NCBI GenBank assembly: GCA_012840855.1
Contig: DUVX01000154.1
Span: 1-57,939 of the forward strand
Source: Bacillota bacterium
Lineage (GTDB): Bacteria; Bacillota; Dethiobacteria; DTU022
DNA: 57,939 nt
Direction of reading: 5' to 3'
Shown: positions 37,110 to 45,175 of the stretch, one piece after another
How positions within the stretch are numbered: position 1 is the stretch's first letter
How the letters are laid out: each line of letters begins with the position of its first letter
Made by a program: the position numbers and the translations under genes
Notes under the pieces: model-generated
Database searches by the model: none
The model's input: the letters and a program-made list of their open reading frames with translations, nothing else
Told to the model about the DNA's origin: nothing

Positions 37110-37508
37110 TTAGGAGAGCAAGAAATGTCCCAGGGTGTTGATCCGATCCTGTTCCCGGCTGATGACATCCCCTAGATCGTAGTTCAGAAGGCTACAGAGG
37201 GCGGTGAGATAGAAAAAGTGGTTGCCCAGCTCCTCGGCGATGACCTCCCGGCAGTGATCACAGAGCTCTCCTTTGATATGAGAATCCATATGTTTGCAGC
37301 ACTCTTTTAGCGATTCCTTCTGGGGAAATTGTTGTTTGATGGCGTTGATCGAGATGCAGCCGCAATCAGTGACGGTCTTGATAATGGCCCGGTTGGTCCG
37401 GGAAGTGGATTCATGAAATTTGGAGAGGCAATCCAGGATACTGCGATGACGGATTAAGACACCCTCCACCGCTTCTTGAAACTCGCCAACGATTTCTCCG
37501 CTCTTCAT
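37110..37508 (-). CDS. Small Cys-rich helical protein, MazG-like C-terminus (function unknown)
   Basis: 132 residues, not assigned to a named family. It has nine cysteines, several in pairs (DCGC, ECC, CDHC), suggesting metal or Fe-S binding. The C-terminal EELGNHFFYLTALCSLLNYDL stretch looks like the MazG/nucleotide-pyrophosphohydrolase helix (EELGD..FY), but with Asn in place of the usual metal-binding Asp. ATG start; AAAGGGTGA lies upstream. It is a lone minus-strand gene with a consensus promoter 50-70 bases upstream, so it should be well expressed. Calling it an enzyme would be speculation. Confidence 0.7.
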   Translation of the reverse strand: MKSGEIVGEFQEAVEGVLIRHRSILDCLSKFHESTSRTNRAIIKTVTDCGCISINAIKQQFPQKESLKECCKHMDSHIKGELCDHCREVIAEELGNHFFYLTALCSLLNYDLGDVISREQDRINTLGHFLLS

Positions 37509-37551
37509 GCTACGGTCACCCTTTCATTTTAAATAAATGGGCTGTGCTTCA

Positions 37552-37581
37552 ATTATACTTTTTCTTATTTGGCCCTGTCAA
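37552..37581 (-). promoter_or_regulatory. Consensus SigA promoter for the small Cys-rich gene
   Basis: On the minus strand TTGACA (complement of 37576-37581), an 18-base spacer and TATAAT (complement of 37552-37557). Both hexamers are perfect. Confidence 0.8.
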
Positions 37582-37608
37582 CTAAAAGAGTGATAAGCCC
37601 GTCAGTGA

Positions 37609-37645
37609 GTAGTGAGTAACGGGGACGGTTCCTTTTACTCACTAC
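37609..37645. repeat. REP/MITE-like palindrome with GGGGACGGTTCC core
   Basis: GTAGTGAGTAA (37609-37619) and TTACTCACTAC (37635-37645) form a perfect 11-bp stem around a 15-base loop containing GGGGACGGTTCC. A direct TCAGTGAGT half-copy precedes it. Cores of the GGGGACGGTTC type recur in many clostridial genomes in REP-like elements linked to Y1 (IS200-like/RAYT) transposases; that link is from memory and not tested. The element lies between the small Cys-rich gene and the 3' end of livF. No transposase is nearby and there is no T-tract on either side. Confidence 0.55.
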
Positions 37646-37731
37646 AGGGATGGAAGCGGATCAAAAAGGGGTACAGCGGTATCGCTGAGGGGATGAATGC
37701 ATCCGCCCCGGTGGTAAAACATGGCGGGTTA

Positions 37732-38436
37732 TTATTCTCCGAGGTATGCTTTGCGGACCTGGTCGTTTTGCAGCAGCGCATCAGCTGAATCTTCGAGGAT
37801 AATCCGCCCCGTCTCCATAACATAGCCGCGGTGGGCTGTGCGCAGGGCCACCTGGGCATTCTGCTCTACGAGCAGGATGGTGGTTCCCTGGCGGTTTACT
37901 TCCTTGATGATCTCAAATATGCCGAGGACGACGAGCGGCGCCAGGCCCATGGAGGGTTCATCGAGGAGGAGCAGTCGCGGACGGGACATCAGCGCCCGGC
38001 CCATGGCCAGCATCTGCTGCTCGCCACCGCTAAGGGTGCCGGCAGTCTGCCTCTGCCTCTGCGCCAGTTGGGGGAATGTTTCCATGACCATCTGGTAATC
38101 TTTTCTGATACCGGCAGCGTCCTTGCGGATATAGGCGCCCATCTCCAGGTTCTCCTTAACAGTGAGGCGGGGGAATACATTTCTCCCTTCGGGGACATGT
38201 GAGATGCCCTGCTCGACGATCTTATGAGGAGCAGCCTTGGAGATATCCTCGTTGCAGAAAAGGATCCTTCCCTCCGTCGGCCTTAGCAAACCGGATATGG
38301 TTCGCAGGGTCGTCGTCTTTCCCACGCCGTTGGAGCCGATAAGGGTTACAATCTTTCCCTCGCTTACGCTGAAGCTGATCCGATCTAGTACTTTGATGCC
38401 GCCGTAGCCGGCGGAGACATTTTCTACTTTGAGCAA
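37732..38436 (-). CDS. livF: Branched-chain amino acid ABC transporter ATP-binding protein LivF
   Basis: 234 residues. Walker A is GSNGVGKTT, the signature motif LSGGEQQMLAMGRAL, Walker B LLLDEPSMGL, and the switch histidine region reads LLVEQN. The short form and the sequence are those of LivF. It powers import of Leu/Ile/Val or related amino acids at the cytoplasmic face together with LivG. TTG start with GGGAG eight bases upstream. Last gene of the minus-strand operon livJ-livH-livM-livG-livF. Confidence 0.93.
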   Translation of the reverse strand: MLKVENVSAGYGGIKVLDRISFSVSEGKIVTLIGSNGVGKTTTLRTISGLLRPTEGRILFCNEDISKAAPHKIVEQGISHVPEGRNVFPRLTVKENLEMGAYIRKDAAGIRKDYQMVMETFPQLAQRQRQTAGTLSGGEQQMLAMGRALMSRPRLLLLDEPSMGLAPLVVLGIFEIIKEVNRQGTTILLVEQNAQVALRTAHRGYVMETGRIILEDSADALLQNDQVRKAYLGE

Positions 38437-38464
38437 ATCTGTAATCTCCCTTCGGCAATAAACC

Positions 38465-39235
38465 TCAGGCGCTCTCGCCCAGGTAAGCTTTGATCACCGC
38501 TTCGTTTTTCTGAACCTCTCCCGGGGTGCCCTCAGCGATCTTTCTTCCATAATTTAAGACCGCCACCCGCTCGGAGATGCCCATCACAACCTTCATGTCA
38601 TGTTCAATCAGGAGAATGGTCTTATCCATCTTGACGCGGATCTGCCTGATCAGCTCGATGAGATCGGCGGTCTCCTGTGGATTCATCCCCGCAGCGGGCT
38701 CGTCGAGCAGCAAAAGTGTGGGATCTGTCGCTAACGCCCGCGCTATCTCCAGGCGGCGCCTTTCGCCGTACGAGAGGTTGGAGGCGTACTCGTTCTTTTT
38801 ATCCCCCAGGTTGACAAAGTGAAGCATCTCCTGGGCGGTTTTGTGTGCCCGAGATTCTTCTTTTTTACTGCTCCGTGTTCTGATGATGGCGCCAAAAAGG
38901 CCTGTCCTCGTCCGGCAGTGCTGTCCGGTGAGCACATTGTCCAGAACGCTCATCTGGCCGAAAAGGCGGATATTTTGAAAGGTGCGGGCGATCCCCAGCG
39001 GAGTGATCTGGTAGGGTTTCAGACCGCTGATCCGCAGATTGTTGAAAAGGATCTCGCCCCGGGTCGGGGCATAATGGCCGGTAAAAAGATTGAACAGGGT
39101 TGTTTTGCCGGCGCCATTGGGCCCGATTAAACCGACAATTTCCCCTGATTTAATCGCAAAATCAACATCCTTCAAGGCCATCAGGCCGCCAAAACTGTGA
39201 CAGATATTGGCAGCTTTTAAGATTATCTTATGCAA
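38465..39235 (-). CDS. livG: Branched-chain amino acid ABC transporter ATP-binding protein LivG
   Basis: 256 residues. Walker A is GPNGAGKTT, with [16 protein letters not shown] as signature, [10 protein letters not shown] as Walker B and LLIEHDM as switch loop. The longer inter-motif insert ([12 protein letters not shown]) is the LivG hallmark. The start is TTG (complement of 39233-39235), because AGGAGG sits eight bases upstream; the open frame reaches 39268 but would contain that SD. Confidence 0.93.
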   Translation of the reverse strand: MHKIILKAANICHSFGGLMALKDVDFAIKSGEIVGLIGPNGAGKTTLFNLFTGHYAPTRGEILFNNLRISGLKPYQITPLGIARTFQNIRLFGQMSVLDNVLTGQHCRTRTGLFGAIIRTRSSKKEESRAHKTAQEMLHFVNLGDKKNEYASNLSYGERRRLEIARALATDPTLLLLDEPAAGMNPQETADLIELIRQIRVKMDKTILLIEHDMKVVMGISERVAVLNYGRKIAEGTPGEVQKNEAVIKAYLGESA

Positions 39236-39275
39236 TGACTTTTCCTCCTGTAATCTAGCCATCTGCACGGCGGCG

Positions 39276-40142
39276 TTAAAGTTTTGGGCGCGCTTGCTGG
39301 AAAAACCGCCCCAGCAGGGGAATGCCGTTTCTGAGGGGTTGCCCCAGAAGTCCCTGCGGCCTTACTCGCATCATCAGCACCAGGACCGCCCCGTAGATCA
39401 AAAGCCTTAAGTCGGCCACCGTGCGCAGAAGTTCCGGCGTCACTGTGAGGATAGTTGCGCCGATAAAGGCGCCCCACATGTTGCCAAGCCCGCCCAGCAC
39501 AACCATGCAGAGATGCTCGATGGAGCGCATGAAGCCGAAGCTGTTCGGATTGAGATAGCGCATATAATGGGCGAAAAGCCCGCCGCCCAGGCCGGCAAAA
39601 AAGGCGCCTACGCCGAAGCAGAGAGTCTTGTAGTAAGTGGAATTGATCCCCATAGAGTCGGCCGCGGTCTCGTCCTCGCGGATGGCGATAAAGGCACGTC
39701 CTATTCTTGACCGGATGATCCGGCTCAGGATAAAGACAGTGAATAAAACCGCCAGCACCACCCAGAGCAGAGTTGTCTTTTTGGGAATGCCTCGCAAACC
39801 CACCGCTCCGCCGGTGAGCTCCAGATTGAGAAAAACAATCCGCACGATCTCCCCCAGGCCCAGCGTGGCGATGGCCAGGTAATCTCCCTTTAGCCTTAAT
39901 GTGGGCAGGCCGATGATGATCCCAAAAAAGGCGGCAAAAAGCGCACCGCACAGCAGGGATACCAGGAAGGGGAAGCCAAAATGCAGAGTCACCAGAGCCG
40001 AGCCGTAGGCGCCCAGGCTCATGAAGGCGGCATGCCCGATGGAGAGCTGCCCGGTATAGCCGAGGATAAGGTTCAGGCTGGTGGCCATGATCGTGTTGAT
40101 ACCGATAAGGATTAGCAATTGCAAATAATAAGGGCCGATCAA
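39276..40142 (-). CDS. livM: Branched-chain amino acid ABC transporter permease LivM
   Basis: 288-residue inner-membrane permease with about eight hydrophobic segments. Family motifs: NLILGYTGQLSIGHAAFMSLGAY, IGLPTLRLKGDYLAIATLG and the EAA-like loop AIREDETAADSMGIN that contacts the ATPases. TTG start with AAGGTG eight bases upstream. It pairs with LivH. Confidence 0.92.
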   Translation of the reverse strand: MIGPYYLQLLILIGINTIMATSLNLILGYTGQLSIGHAAFMSLGAYGSALVTLHFGFPFLVSLLCGALFAAFFGIIIGLPTLRLKGDYLAIATLGLGEIVRIVFLNLELTGGAVGLRGIPKKTTLLWVVLAVLFTVFILSRIIRSRIGRAFIAIREDETAADSMGINSTYYKTLCFGVGAFFAGLGGGLFAHYMRYLNPNSFGFMRSIEHLCMVVLGGLGNMWGAFIGATILTVTPELLRTVADLRLLIYGAVLVLMMRVRPQGLLGQPLRNGIPLLGRFFQQARPKL

Positions 40143-40175
40143 TAGATATTCACCTTCTTTATGCTCTTCCGGGGA

Positions 40176-41048
40176 TCATACCTTTTCTTGAGCCGTTCTG
40201 CCCAATAAACCTGAGGGCTTGAGCAACAGTACGATGATCAACAAAGCGAAAGCGACGGCATCGCGGTACTGTGATGAGATATAGGCTGCGCCCATCACCT
40301 CGGCGATCCCCAGGGCGATCCCGCCGAACATAGCTCCGGGGATATTGCCGATACCGCCGATGACGGCGGCGACAAAGCCTTTCAGTCCCGGCATGAGGCC
40401 CATCGTCGGGGTGACGGTGCGAAAATAGACCCCCACCATCACACCGGCGGCTGCCCCCAAGGCAGAGCCGATGGCAAAGGTGATCGTGATGATCCGGTTG
40501 ATATTGATTCCCATCAGGCTTGCTGTATCCTTGTCTTGAGCAGTTGCTCGCATCGCTTTGCCGACCTTTGTCCTCTGGACGAAAAGCGTAAGCGCAATCA
40601 TCAAGAGAATCGATGAAGCCAGGACAATGATCTCTACCTTGGAGATAACAAAAAGCGATGTCCGGTAGACGGTTGCATCAAAAGGGCTCGGAAAGGTGTA
40701 CGGCTGCGCGCCCATGATCAAAAGGGCCAGGTTGGACAGAAATATGGAGGCCCCGATAGCGCTGATCAGCGCCGCCAGCCGGGAAGACTGGCGCAGGGGG
40801 CGGTAGGCGAGGTACTCCACGGTAATACCGAGAAGAGCCCCTGCGGCCATGGCCAGCAGAAAAGCCAGGATAAAGGGAACTTTGAAAACGGTCACCAGGA
40901 TCAGCCCGACAAAAGCGCCGAACATATAGATCTCGCCATGGGCAAAATTTATCAGTTCGATGATGCCGTAGACCATGGTATAGCCCAGGGCGATAAGCGC
41001 ATAGGTGCTGCCCAGGATAAGGCCGTTGATCAGTTGCTGTATGAACAT
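40176..41048 (-). CDS. livH: Branched-chain amino acid ABC transporter permease LivH
   Basis: 290-residue permease with multiple membrane helices. It starts with QQLINGLILGSTYALIALG, typical of LivH, and has MVYGIIELINFAHGEIYM and the cytoplasmic RATAQDKDTASLMGIN coupling loop. ATG start with AGAGGTGAAG upstream. An intrinsic terminator lies just upstream, between livJ and this gene. Confidence 0.92.
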   Translation of the reverse strand: MFIQQLINGLILGSTYALIALGYTMVYGIIELINFAHGEIYMFGAFVGLILVTVFKVPFILAFLLAMAAGALLGITVEYLAYRPLRQSSRLAALISAIGASIFLSNLALLIMGAQPYTFPSPFDATVYRTSLFVISKVEIIVLASSILLMIALTLFVQRTKVGKAMRATAQDKDTASLMGININRIITITFAIGSALGAAAGVMVGVYFRTVTPTMGLMPGLKGFVAAVIGGIGNIPGAMFGGIALGIAEVMGAAYISSQYRDAVAFALLIIVLLLKPSGLLGRTAQEKV

Positions 41049-41070
41049 AGCTTCACCTCTTGCTACAGCG

Positions 41071-41106
41071 AAAAATGCAGGAGGGCAAGGGATTTTGCCC
41101 TCCTGC
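41071..41106 (-). terminator. Intercistronic terminator between livJ and livH
   Basis: On the minus strand GCAGGAGGGCAA pairs perfectly with TTGCCCTCCTGC (12 bp; plus-strand arms 41077-41088 and 41095-41106, 6-base loop) and is followed by ATTTTT. It is placed to stop most transcripts after livJ and let a fraction continue into livHMGF. Confidence 0.85.
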
Positions 41107-41127
41107 CCAACCGGTTACAAAGAGCGT

Positions 41128-42279
41128 TTATCTGACGCGGACAAACTTGCCGTTTTCCACTTTGAGAATCAAGACGTCCTTGATTGTATCTCCCTCTTCA
41201 TCGAGGCTGGTTTTACCGGTAATGCCTGGGAAATCAGCGGTGGCGGCAATCCCCTCGCGGATCTGCTCTGAAGTAGTACCCTTGCTTTTGATCGCCTCAA
41301 TAACGATGCGGGCGGCATCGTATCCCTGGGCGGCAAACATATCCGGCTCTTCGCCGTGCTTGTCCTTGTATGCTTTTACGAAGTCCTGGACAGCCGTCAT
41401 GGGATCATCAGGATAGAAGCCGGAGGTGGCATAGGTTCCTTCAACTGCATCCTCTCCAACTTCGAGGAAGACTACATTGCACAGGCCGTCGGCACCGAGT
41501 AGCTGAATATCCATCCCCGCTTGCTGGGCCTGCTGGGCGATCTTTGCCGCCTCGGTGTAGTATCCGGCGATGTAGAGACAGTCAGGGTTCTTTTCCTTGA
41601 TCTTGGTTATCTGGGCTTTGAAGTCGTTATCCTTGTCCATGAACGATTCTACGGCGACTACTTCGGCCAGCTCTTCGGCTTTGTTCTTGAAAGCGTCCCT
41701 CAGCGATTCGCCGTAGTCATTCTTCGTGAAAAGGATAGCAAATTTACCCATTCCCAGCTCTTCCACGGCAAACTCGGCGAGCTGCACTGCCTGGACCTCA
41801 TCAGAGAGGCAGTTGCGGAAAAGATAGGGGTTGCCCTTGGTCAGATCTACAGATGTAGAGGAGGGCGAAATGGTCGGGATGGCGGCATCCTTGACGATGT
41901 CGCTGCCCGCTTCACTTTCGGAGCTCAACACGCCGCCGATGATCACACTGACCCCGTCAACGTCGATGAGCTTGGTAAAGGCGTTGGCCGCTTTGGCCCA
42001 ATCTCCCTCGGTATCCTCGGAGATAATCTTCAGGGTAATGTCGCCAAGCTCTCCGGAAGCATTGGCTTCCTCTATAGCTATCTCGGCAGCACGCAGGATA
42101 TTGATTCCGTAAGCAGCGGCATCGCCGGACAGAGGCCCGACCATGCCGATCTTGATCTCGGTTGTTTCATCCCCACCGTTGGCGGGTTCTTTGGGAGCGC
42201 AGCCGGCGATCGCCGCAAGCAAAACGAGGCAAAGGACGGCGGCTGCAGCCACAAACATAGTTCTCTTTCTACTTTTCAT
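41128..42279 (-). CDS. livJ: Branched-chain amino acid-binding lipoprotein LivJ/LivK
   Basis: 383-residue type I periplasmic-fold binding protein, first gene of the operon. A basic-hydrophobic signal peptide (MKSRKRTMFVAAAAVLCL) ends in the lipobox LAAIAGC, so the mature protein is anchored by a diacylglyceryl cysteine outside the membrane. Then come IKIGMVGPLSGDAAAYG and a domain with YGESLRDAF, typical of Leu/Ile/Val-binding proteins. The ligand is not certain; the family also binds amides, urea and aromatic compounds. ATG start with AAGGGGGAAC upstream. Confidence 0.92.
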   Translation of the reverse strand: MKSRKRTMFVAAAAVLCLVLLAAIAGCAPKEPANGGDETTEIKIGMVGPLSGDAAAYGINILRAAEIAIEEANASGELGDITLKIISEDTEGDWAKAANAFTKLIDVDGVSVIIGGVLSSESEAGSDIVKDAAIPTISPSSTSVDLTKGNPYLFRNCLSDEVQAVQLAEFAVEELGMGKFAILFTKNDYGESLRDAFKNKAEELAEVVAVESFMDKDNDFKAQITKIKEKNPDCLYIAGYYTEAAKIAQQAQQAGMDIQLLGADGLCNVVFLEVGEDAVEGTYATSGFYPDDPMTAVQDFVKAYKDKHGEEPDMFAAQGYDAARIVIEAIKSKGTTSEQIREGIAATADFPGITGKTSLDEEGDTIKDVLILKVENGKFVRVR

Positions 42280-42735
42280 AAAAAGTTCCCCCTTTTAAAA
42301 AATGATTTCGCAAAACTTCTTGAAAACGAATTGTCTATTTTTAATAAAAACCTACCCCTGCAGCGCCCCCTCCTCCCGCTTTGATCATCAATTAGTACCG
42401 TTCTTTTGGGTTGAGTTTGAAGATTATGGCAGGCAAACGAAAATCCACAAAGAACGATGATATTAAAGGTACTATCATTCAACATAAGTTTAAAAAAACC
42501 TTCTTTATCGGATAATATTTTTCAAATAGCTCGTTGTTCCGCAACAAAGCGGCCCGAGAAAATTTAATTTGCCGATCCGGGTTCCGCAGGGCGGAGGGCC
42601 TGCTGGTAAAAAACAACAAAAGATAGGTGAAAACAAGTTTGTATTTTAGATCCGGGTATGTTATAATTTCTCGTTATTTGACACTCCCGGGGCGCTGTGT
42701 TACTATATTTGGAGGAGCGCAAGGGGGCTGATAGT
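42280..42735. other. AT-rich divergent intergenic region (livJ / carD)
   Basis: 456 bases without a credible gene. The right end holds the carD promoter. On the minus strand a CATAAT (complement of 42423-42428) with TTGTGG 16 bases further upstream is the best, but weak, candidate for the liv promoter; a long livJ leader would result. The base composition is clearly more AT-rich than the surrounding genes. No riboswitch, tRNA or repeat was recognised. Confidence 0.5.
42639..42667 (+). promoter_or_regulatory. SigA-type promoter of carD
   Basis: TTGTAT (42639-42644), a 17-base spacer and a perfect TATAAT (42662-42667), about 70 bases before the carD GTG. Confidence 0.6.
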
Positions 42736-43224
42736 GTGTTCAAAATCGGAGACAGGGTGGTTTACCCCATGCACGGCGCCGGGGTAATTGAAGCAATTGA
42801 AGAGAAAGAGATTCTCGGAGCCCGCAAAAAATACTACGTGATGAAACTGCCTGTGGGAGAGATGAAGGTGATGATTCCTGTTGACAGCATTCTTCGCGTG
42901 GGGTTGCGCGAAGTGATCGATAAAGAAAAAATAGAAGAAGTGTTCAAGGTACTGCGGAATCCCAACGGCGAGATGTCCCCGAACTGGAATCGCCGTTACC
43001 GTCATCATCTTGAAAAAATAAAAAGCGGTGATATCCTCGAGGTCGCCGAGGTGGTGCGTAACCTTACGCGCCGCGATCGTGAAAAAGGACTTTCCACGGG
43101 TGAGCGCAAGATGCTTGAAAACTCAAAACAGATCATGGTGAGCGAGCTTTTCCTGGTTCAGGGGATCGATCAATCTGAGATTATCAACGTCCTGGAAGAT
43201 ATCTTTGACAGCTATCCCGGATAA
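42736..43224 (+). CDS. carD: CarD/CdnL-family RNA polymerase-binding regulator
   Basis: 162 residues. The N-terminal Tudor-like RNA-polymerase interaction domain has FKIGDRVVYPMHGAGVIEAIE and MKLPVGEMKVMIPVD; the C-terminal helical DNA-binding domain has NRRYRHHLEKIKSGD and LSTGERKMLENSKQI. Members stabilise open promoter complexes, notably at rRNA and tRNA promoters. GTG 42736 gives the conserved start, with AAGGGGG eight bases upstream; the frame is open to 42697. It stands before the PIN/TRAM gene and ispD, an arrangement common in Clostridia. Confidence 0.93.
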   Translation: MFKIGDRVVYPMHGAGVIEAIEEKEILGARKKYYVMKLPVGEMKVMIPVDSILRVGLREVIDKEKIEEVFKVLRNPNGEMSPNWNRRYRHHLEKIKSGDILEVAEVVRNLTRRDREKGLSTGERKMLENSKQIMVSELFLVQGIDQSEIINVLEDIFDSYPG

Positions 43225-43288
43225 CCACACCGGGCCTTCAGATTTCAGTTTTCCTTCTACATTACAACGTTGGCATGTATAATATGGC

Positions 43289-43318
43289 TTGATCCTGGTT
43301 AAAAATATACGTTATAAT
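43289..43318 (+). promoter_or_regulatory. SigA-type promoter before the PIN/TRAM gene
   Basis: TTGATC (43289-43294), an 18-base spacer and a perfect TATAAT (43313-43318), 62 bases before the GTG start. This likely starts the PIN/TRAM-ispD-ispF transcript and possibly the atp operon beyond, since no separate atp promoter was seen. Confidence 0.65.
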
Positions 43319-43380
43319 TACGTCAATAAGTTTTTGGCGGTCGTTACAGCTAATGAGCCTTTCTCAGGGGAGGTGAAATT

Positions 43381-44484
43381 GTGATCCGCAAGGTATTACG
43401 AGTTATGGGAACGCTGATCGGTGTTGCTGTCGGTGCGGTTCTTTTTTATCATGCGTTGCCGGATCTGGTCGCCGTAATCGGCACCCCCGGGCTGACCTTT
43501 GCTTCGCCCTGGAGCTATTCGGTGGCTGGCGGCGGTCTCTTTGGCCTCCTTTTTTATTTCATAACTCCTTCAATTGTTAATCTGGGGCGTCGTTTTCTGG
43601 ATTGGTCCGAAAGCAGGCTGAAAAAGGTGCCGACCCAGGATATCATTCTCGTGGTATTCGGGATGATCGTCACCCTGCTACTAGGTTTACTGATCAGCTT
43701 TCCGATCTACAGGATTCCCCACATCGGCGCCTATATTGCCCCTTTGCTCACCCTGGGCCTTGTTTTTTTCGGAGTGCGGTTCATTCTGAACCGCAAGGAG
43801 GAATTCTCCTTCCTCACCTCTTTTTTCAACCGCAATGCCCGGGCTCTCGAAGCTGCTGACAATGAGACCTTCAAAATTTTAGACACCAGCGCCATTATCG
43901 ACGGCAGAATTGTTGATATCTGCAAAACCGGTTTTCTGGAAGGGGTTATCGTTGTGGCCGGCTTTGTCCTCGAGGAGCTACAGCATATCGCCGACTCCCC
44001 CGATCTGTTAAAACGAAACCGGGGGCGCCGCGGTCTGGATATCCTGAACAAGATTCAAAAAGAGATGGATATCCCCGTGCAGATCTATGAAGGCGACTTT
44101 GAAGAGCTCGCTGAAGTTGACAGCAAGTTAGTTCGCCTTTCCAAGGTCTTGAACGGCAAGATTATTACCAACGACTTTAACCTGAACAAGGTTTGTGAGC
44201 TGCAGGGAATCACCGTATTGAATATTAATGAGCTGGCCAATGCGGTGAAACCGGTGGTGCTGCCCGGCGAGGAGATGACGGCGCAGATCATCAAAGACGG
44301 CAAGGAGATCGGCCAGGGCGTAGCCTACCTTGATGACGGAACCATGATTGTAGTCGAGGGCGGCAAGCGCCATATCGGCGATACCATCGAGGTTCTTGTC
44401 ACCAGCGTCCTGCAGACTGCGGCGGGGCGAATGATCTTCGCCAAGCCCAAAACTGCTGTTGATAAAGTATCCGGGGTTAAATGA
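43381..44484 (+). CDS. Membrane-anchored PIN/TRAM domain protein (YacL-like)
   Basis: 367 residues. About four hydrophobic segments fill residues 1-140. A PIN nuclease domain follows (ILDTSAIIDGRIVDI, EELQHIADSPD, KIITNDFNLNKV with the acidic metal-binding residues), and a C-terminal TRAM domain (EIGQGVAYLDDGTMIVVEGG). It is probably a membrane-tethered ribonuclease; the biological substrate is unknown. GTG start with GGGGAGGTG upstream. Its stop overlaps the ispD start (ATGA). Confidence 0.9.
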   Translation: MIRKVLRVMGTLIGVAVGAVLFYHALPDLVAVIGTPGLTFASPWSYSVAGGGLFGLLFYFITPSIVNLGRRFLDWSESRLKKVPTQDIILVVFGMIVTLLLGLLISFPIYRIPHIGAYIAPLLTLGLVFFGVRFILNRKEEFSFLTSFFNRNARALEAADNETFKILDTSAIIDGRIVDICKTGFLEGVIVVAGFVLEELQHIADSPDLLKRNRGRRGLDILNKIQKEMDIPVQIYEGDFEELAEVDSKLVRLSKVLNGKIITNDFNLNKVCELQGITVLNINELANAVKPVVLPGEEMTAQIIKDGKEIGQGVAYLDDGTMIVVEGGKRHIGDTIEVLVTSVLQTAAGRMIFAKPKTAVDKVSGVK

Positions 44485-45173
44485 TAATGAAGGCTGCCGT
44501 TCTCATCGCTGCTTCCGGACGGGGGCTGCGCATGGGTGGCGATATCAAGAAACAGTATCTCACCCTGGCGGGCCGCCCTGTTCTGGCCCGCTCATTACAG
44601 GTGTTTATCGATCACCCGGCGGTGCAGCAGATAGTAGTGATTGTTCCGAAAAACGAAATAGACCTGGCCCGCGAAACGATCAAACCTTTTTGCGCCCTTG
44701 ATAAAATATGTTTTGTCGAGGGCGGCAGGCGGCGCCAGGATTCTATCTATCAGGGCCTTTTAGCGATCTCCGGGGACGCGGCGATGGTTTGCATTCATGA
44801 CGGGGTGCGTCCTTTGGTCAGCAGCGAACTTTTTGAATCTGTCCTAGAGGCGGCCTGCCGGTACGGGGCGGCTATTCCGGTTGTTCCGGTTACTGATACC
44901 TTAAAAGAGGTTTCTTTTAGCGGGATGGTGGGCCGGACTATTCCCCGGGAAACTATTCGCCGTGCCCAGACACCCCAGATATTTCGTCACGAGCTGATCA
45001 GTGAAGCCTACCGTAAAGCCCATATCCTCGGGGTTGAGGCCACCGACGATGCCTACCTGCTGGAGCTGGTGGGAGAAGCGGTCAACACCGTGCCCGGCAG
45101 CCCTTCCAATATCAAGATAACCTCTCCCCAGGATCTGCTCTTTGCCGAAGCTCTGTTGAAAGGGGGGCGATAG
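44481..45173 (+). CDS. ispD: 2-C-methyl-D-erythritol 4-phosphate cytidylyltransferase IspD
   Basis: 230 residues. CTP-binding signature AAVLIAASGRGLRMGGDIKKQY, with CIHDGVRPLVS, the RAQTPQIFR block and ATDDAYLLE. It makes CDP-methylerythritol in the MEP isoprenoid pathway. ATG 44481 overlaps the upstream stop; ATG 44487 is an alternative. The last codons run TTG AAA GGG GGG CGA TAG. The AAAGGGGGG run lies just before the ispF sequence, which continues in the -1 register, so the two may be one IspDF polypeptide or coupled (see findings). Confidence 0.94.
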   Translation: MIMKAAVLIAASGRGLRMGGDIKKQYLTLAGRPVLARSLQVFIDHPAVQQIVVIVPKNEIDLARETIKPFCALDKICFVEGGRRRQDSIYQGLLAISGDAAMVCIHDGVRPLVSSELFESVLEAACRYGAAIPVVPVTDTLKEVSFSGMVGRTIPRETIRRAQTPQIFRHELISEAYRKAHILGVEATDDAYLLELVGEAVNTVPGSPSNIKITSPQDLLFAEALLKGGR

Positions 45174-45175
45174 AG

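Noticed and set aside
37609-37645. Terminator of the liv operon
   Set aside because: No T-tract follows the stem on either strand; the recurrent-type loop core fits a REP-like element better.
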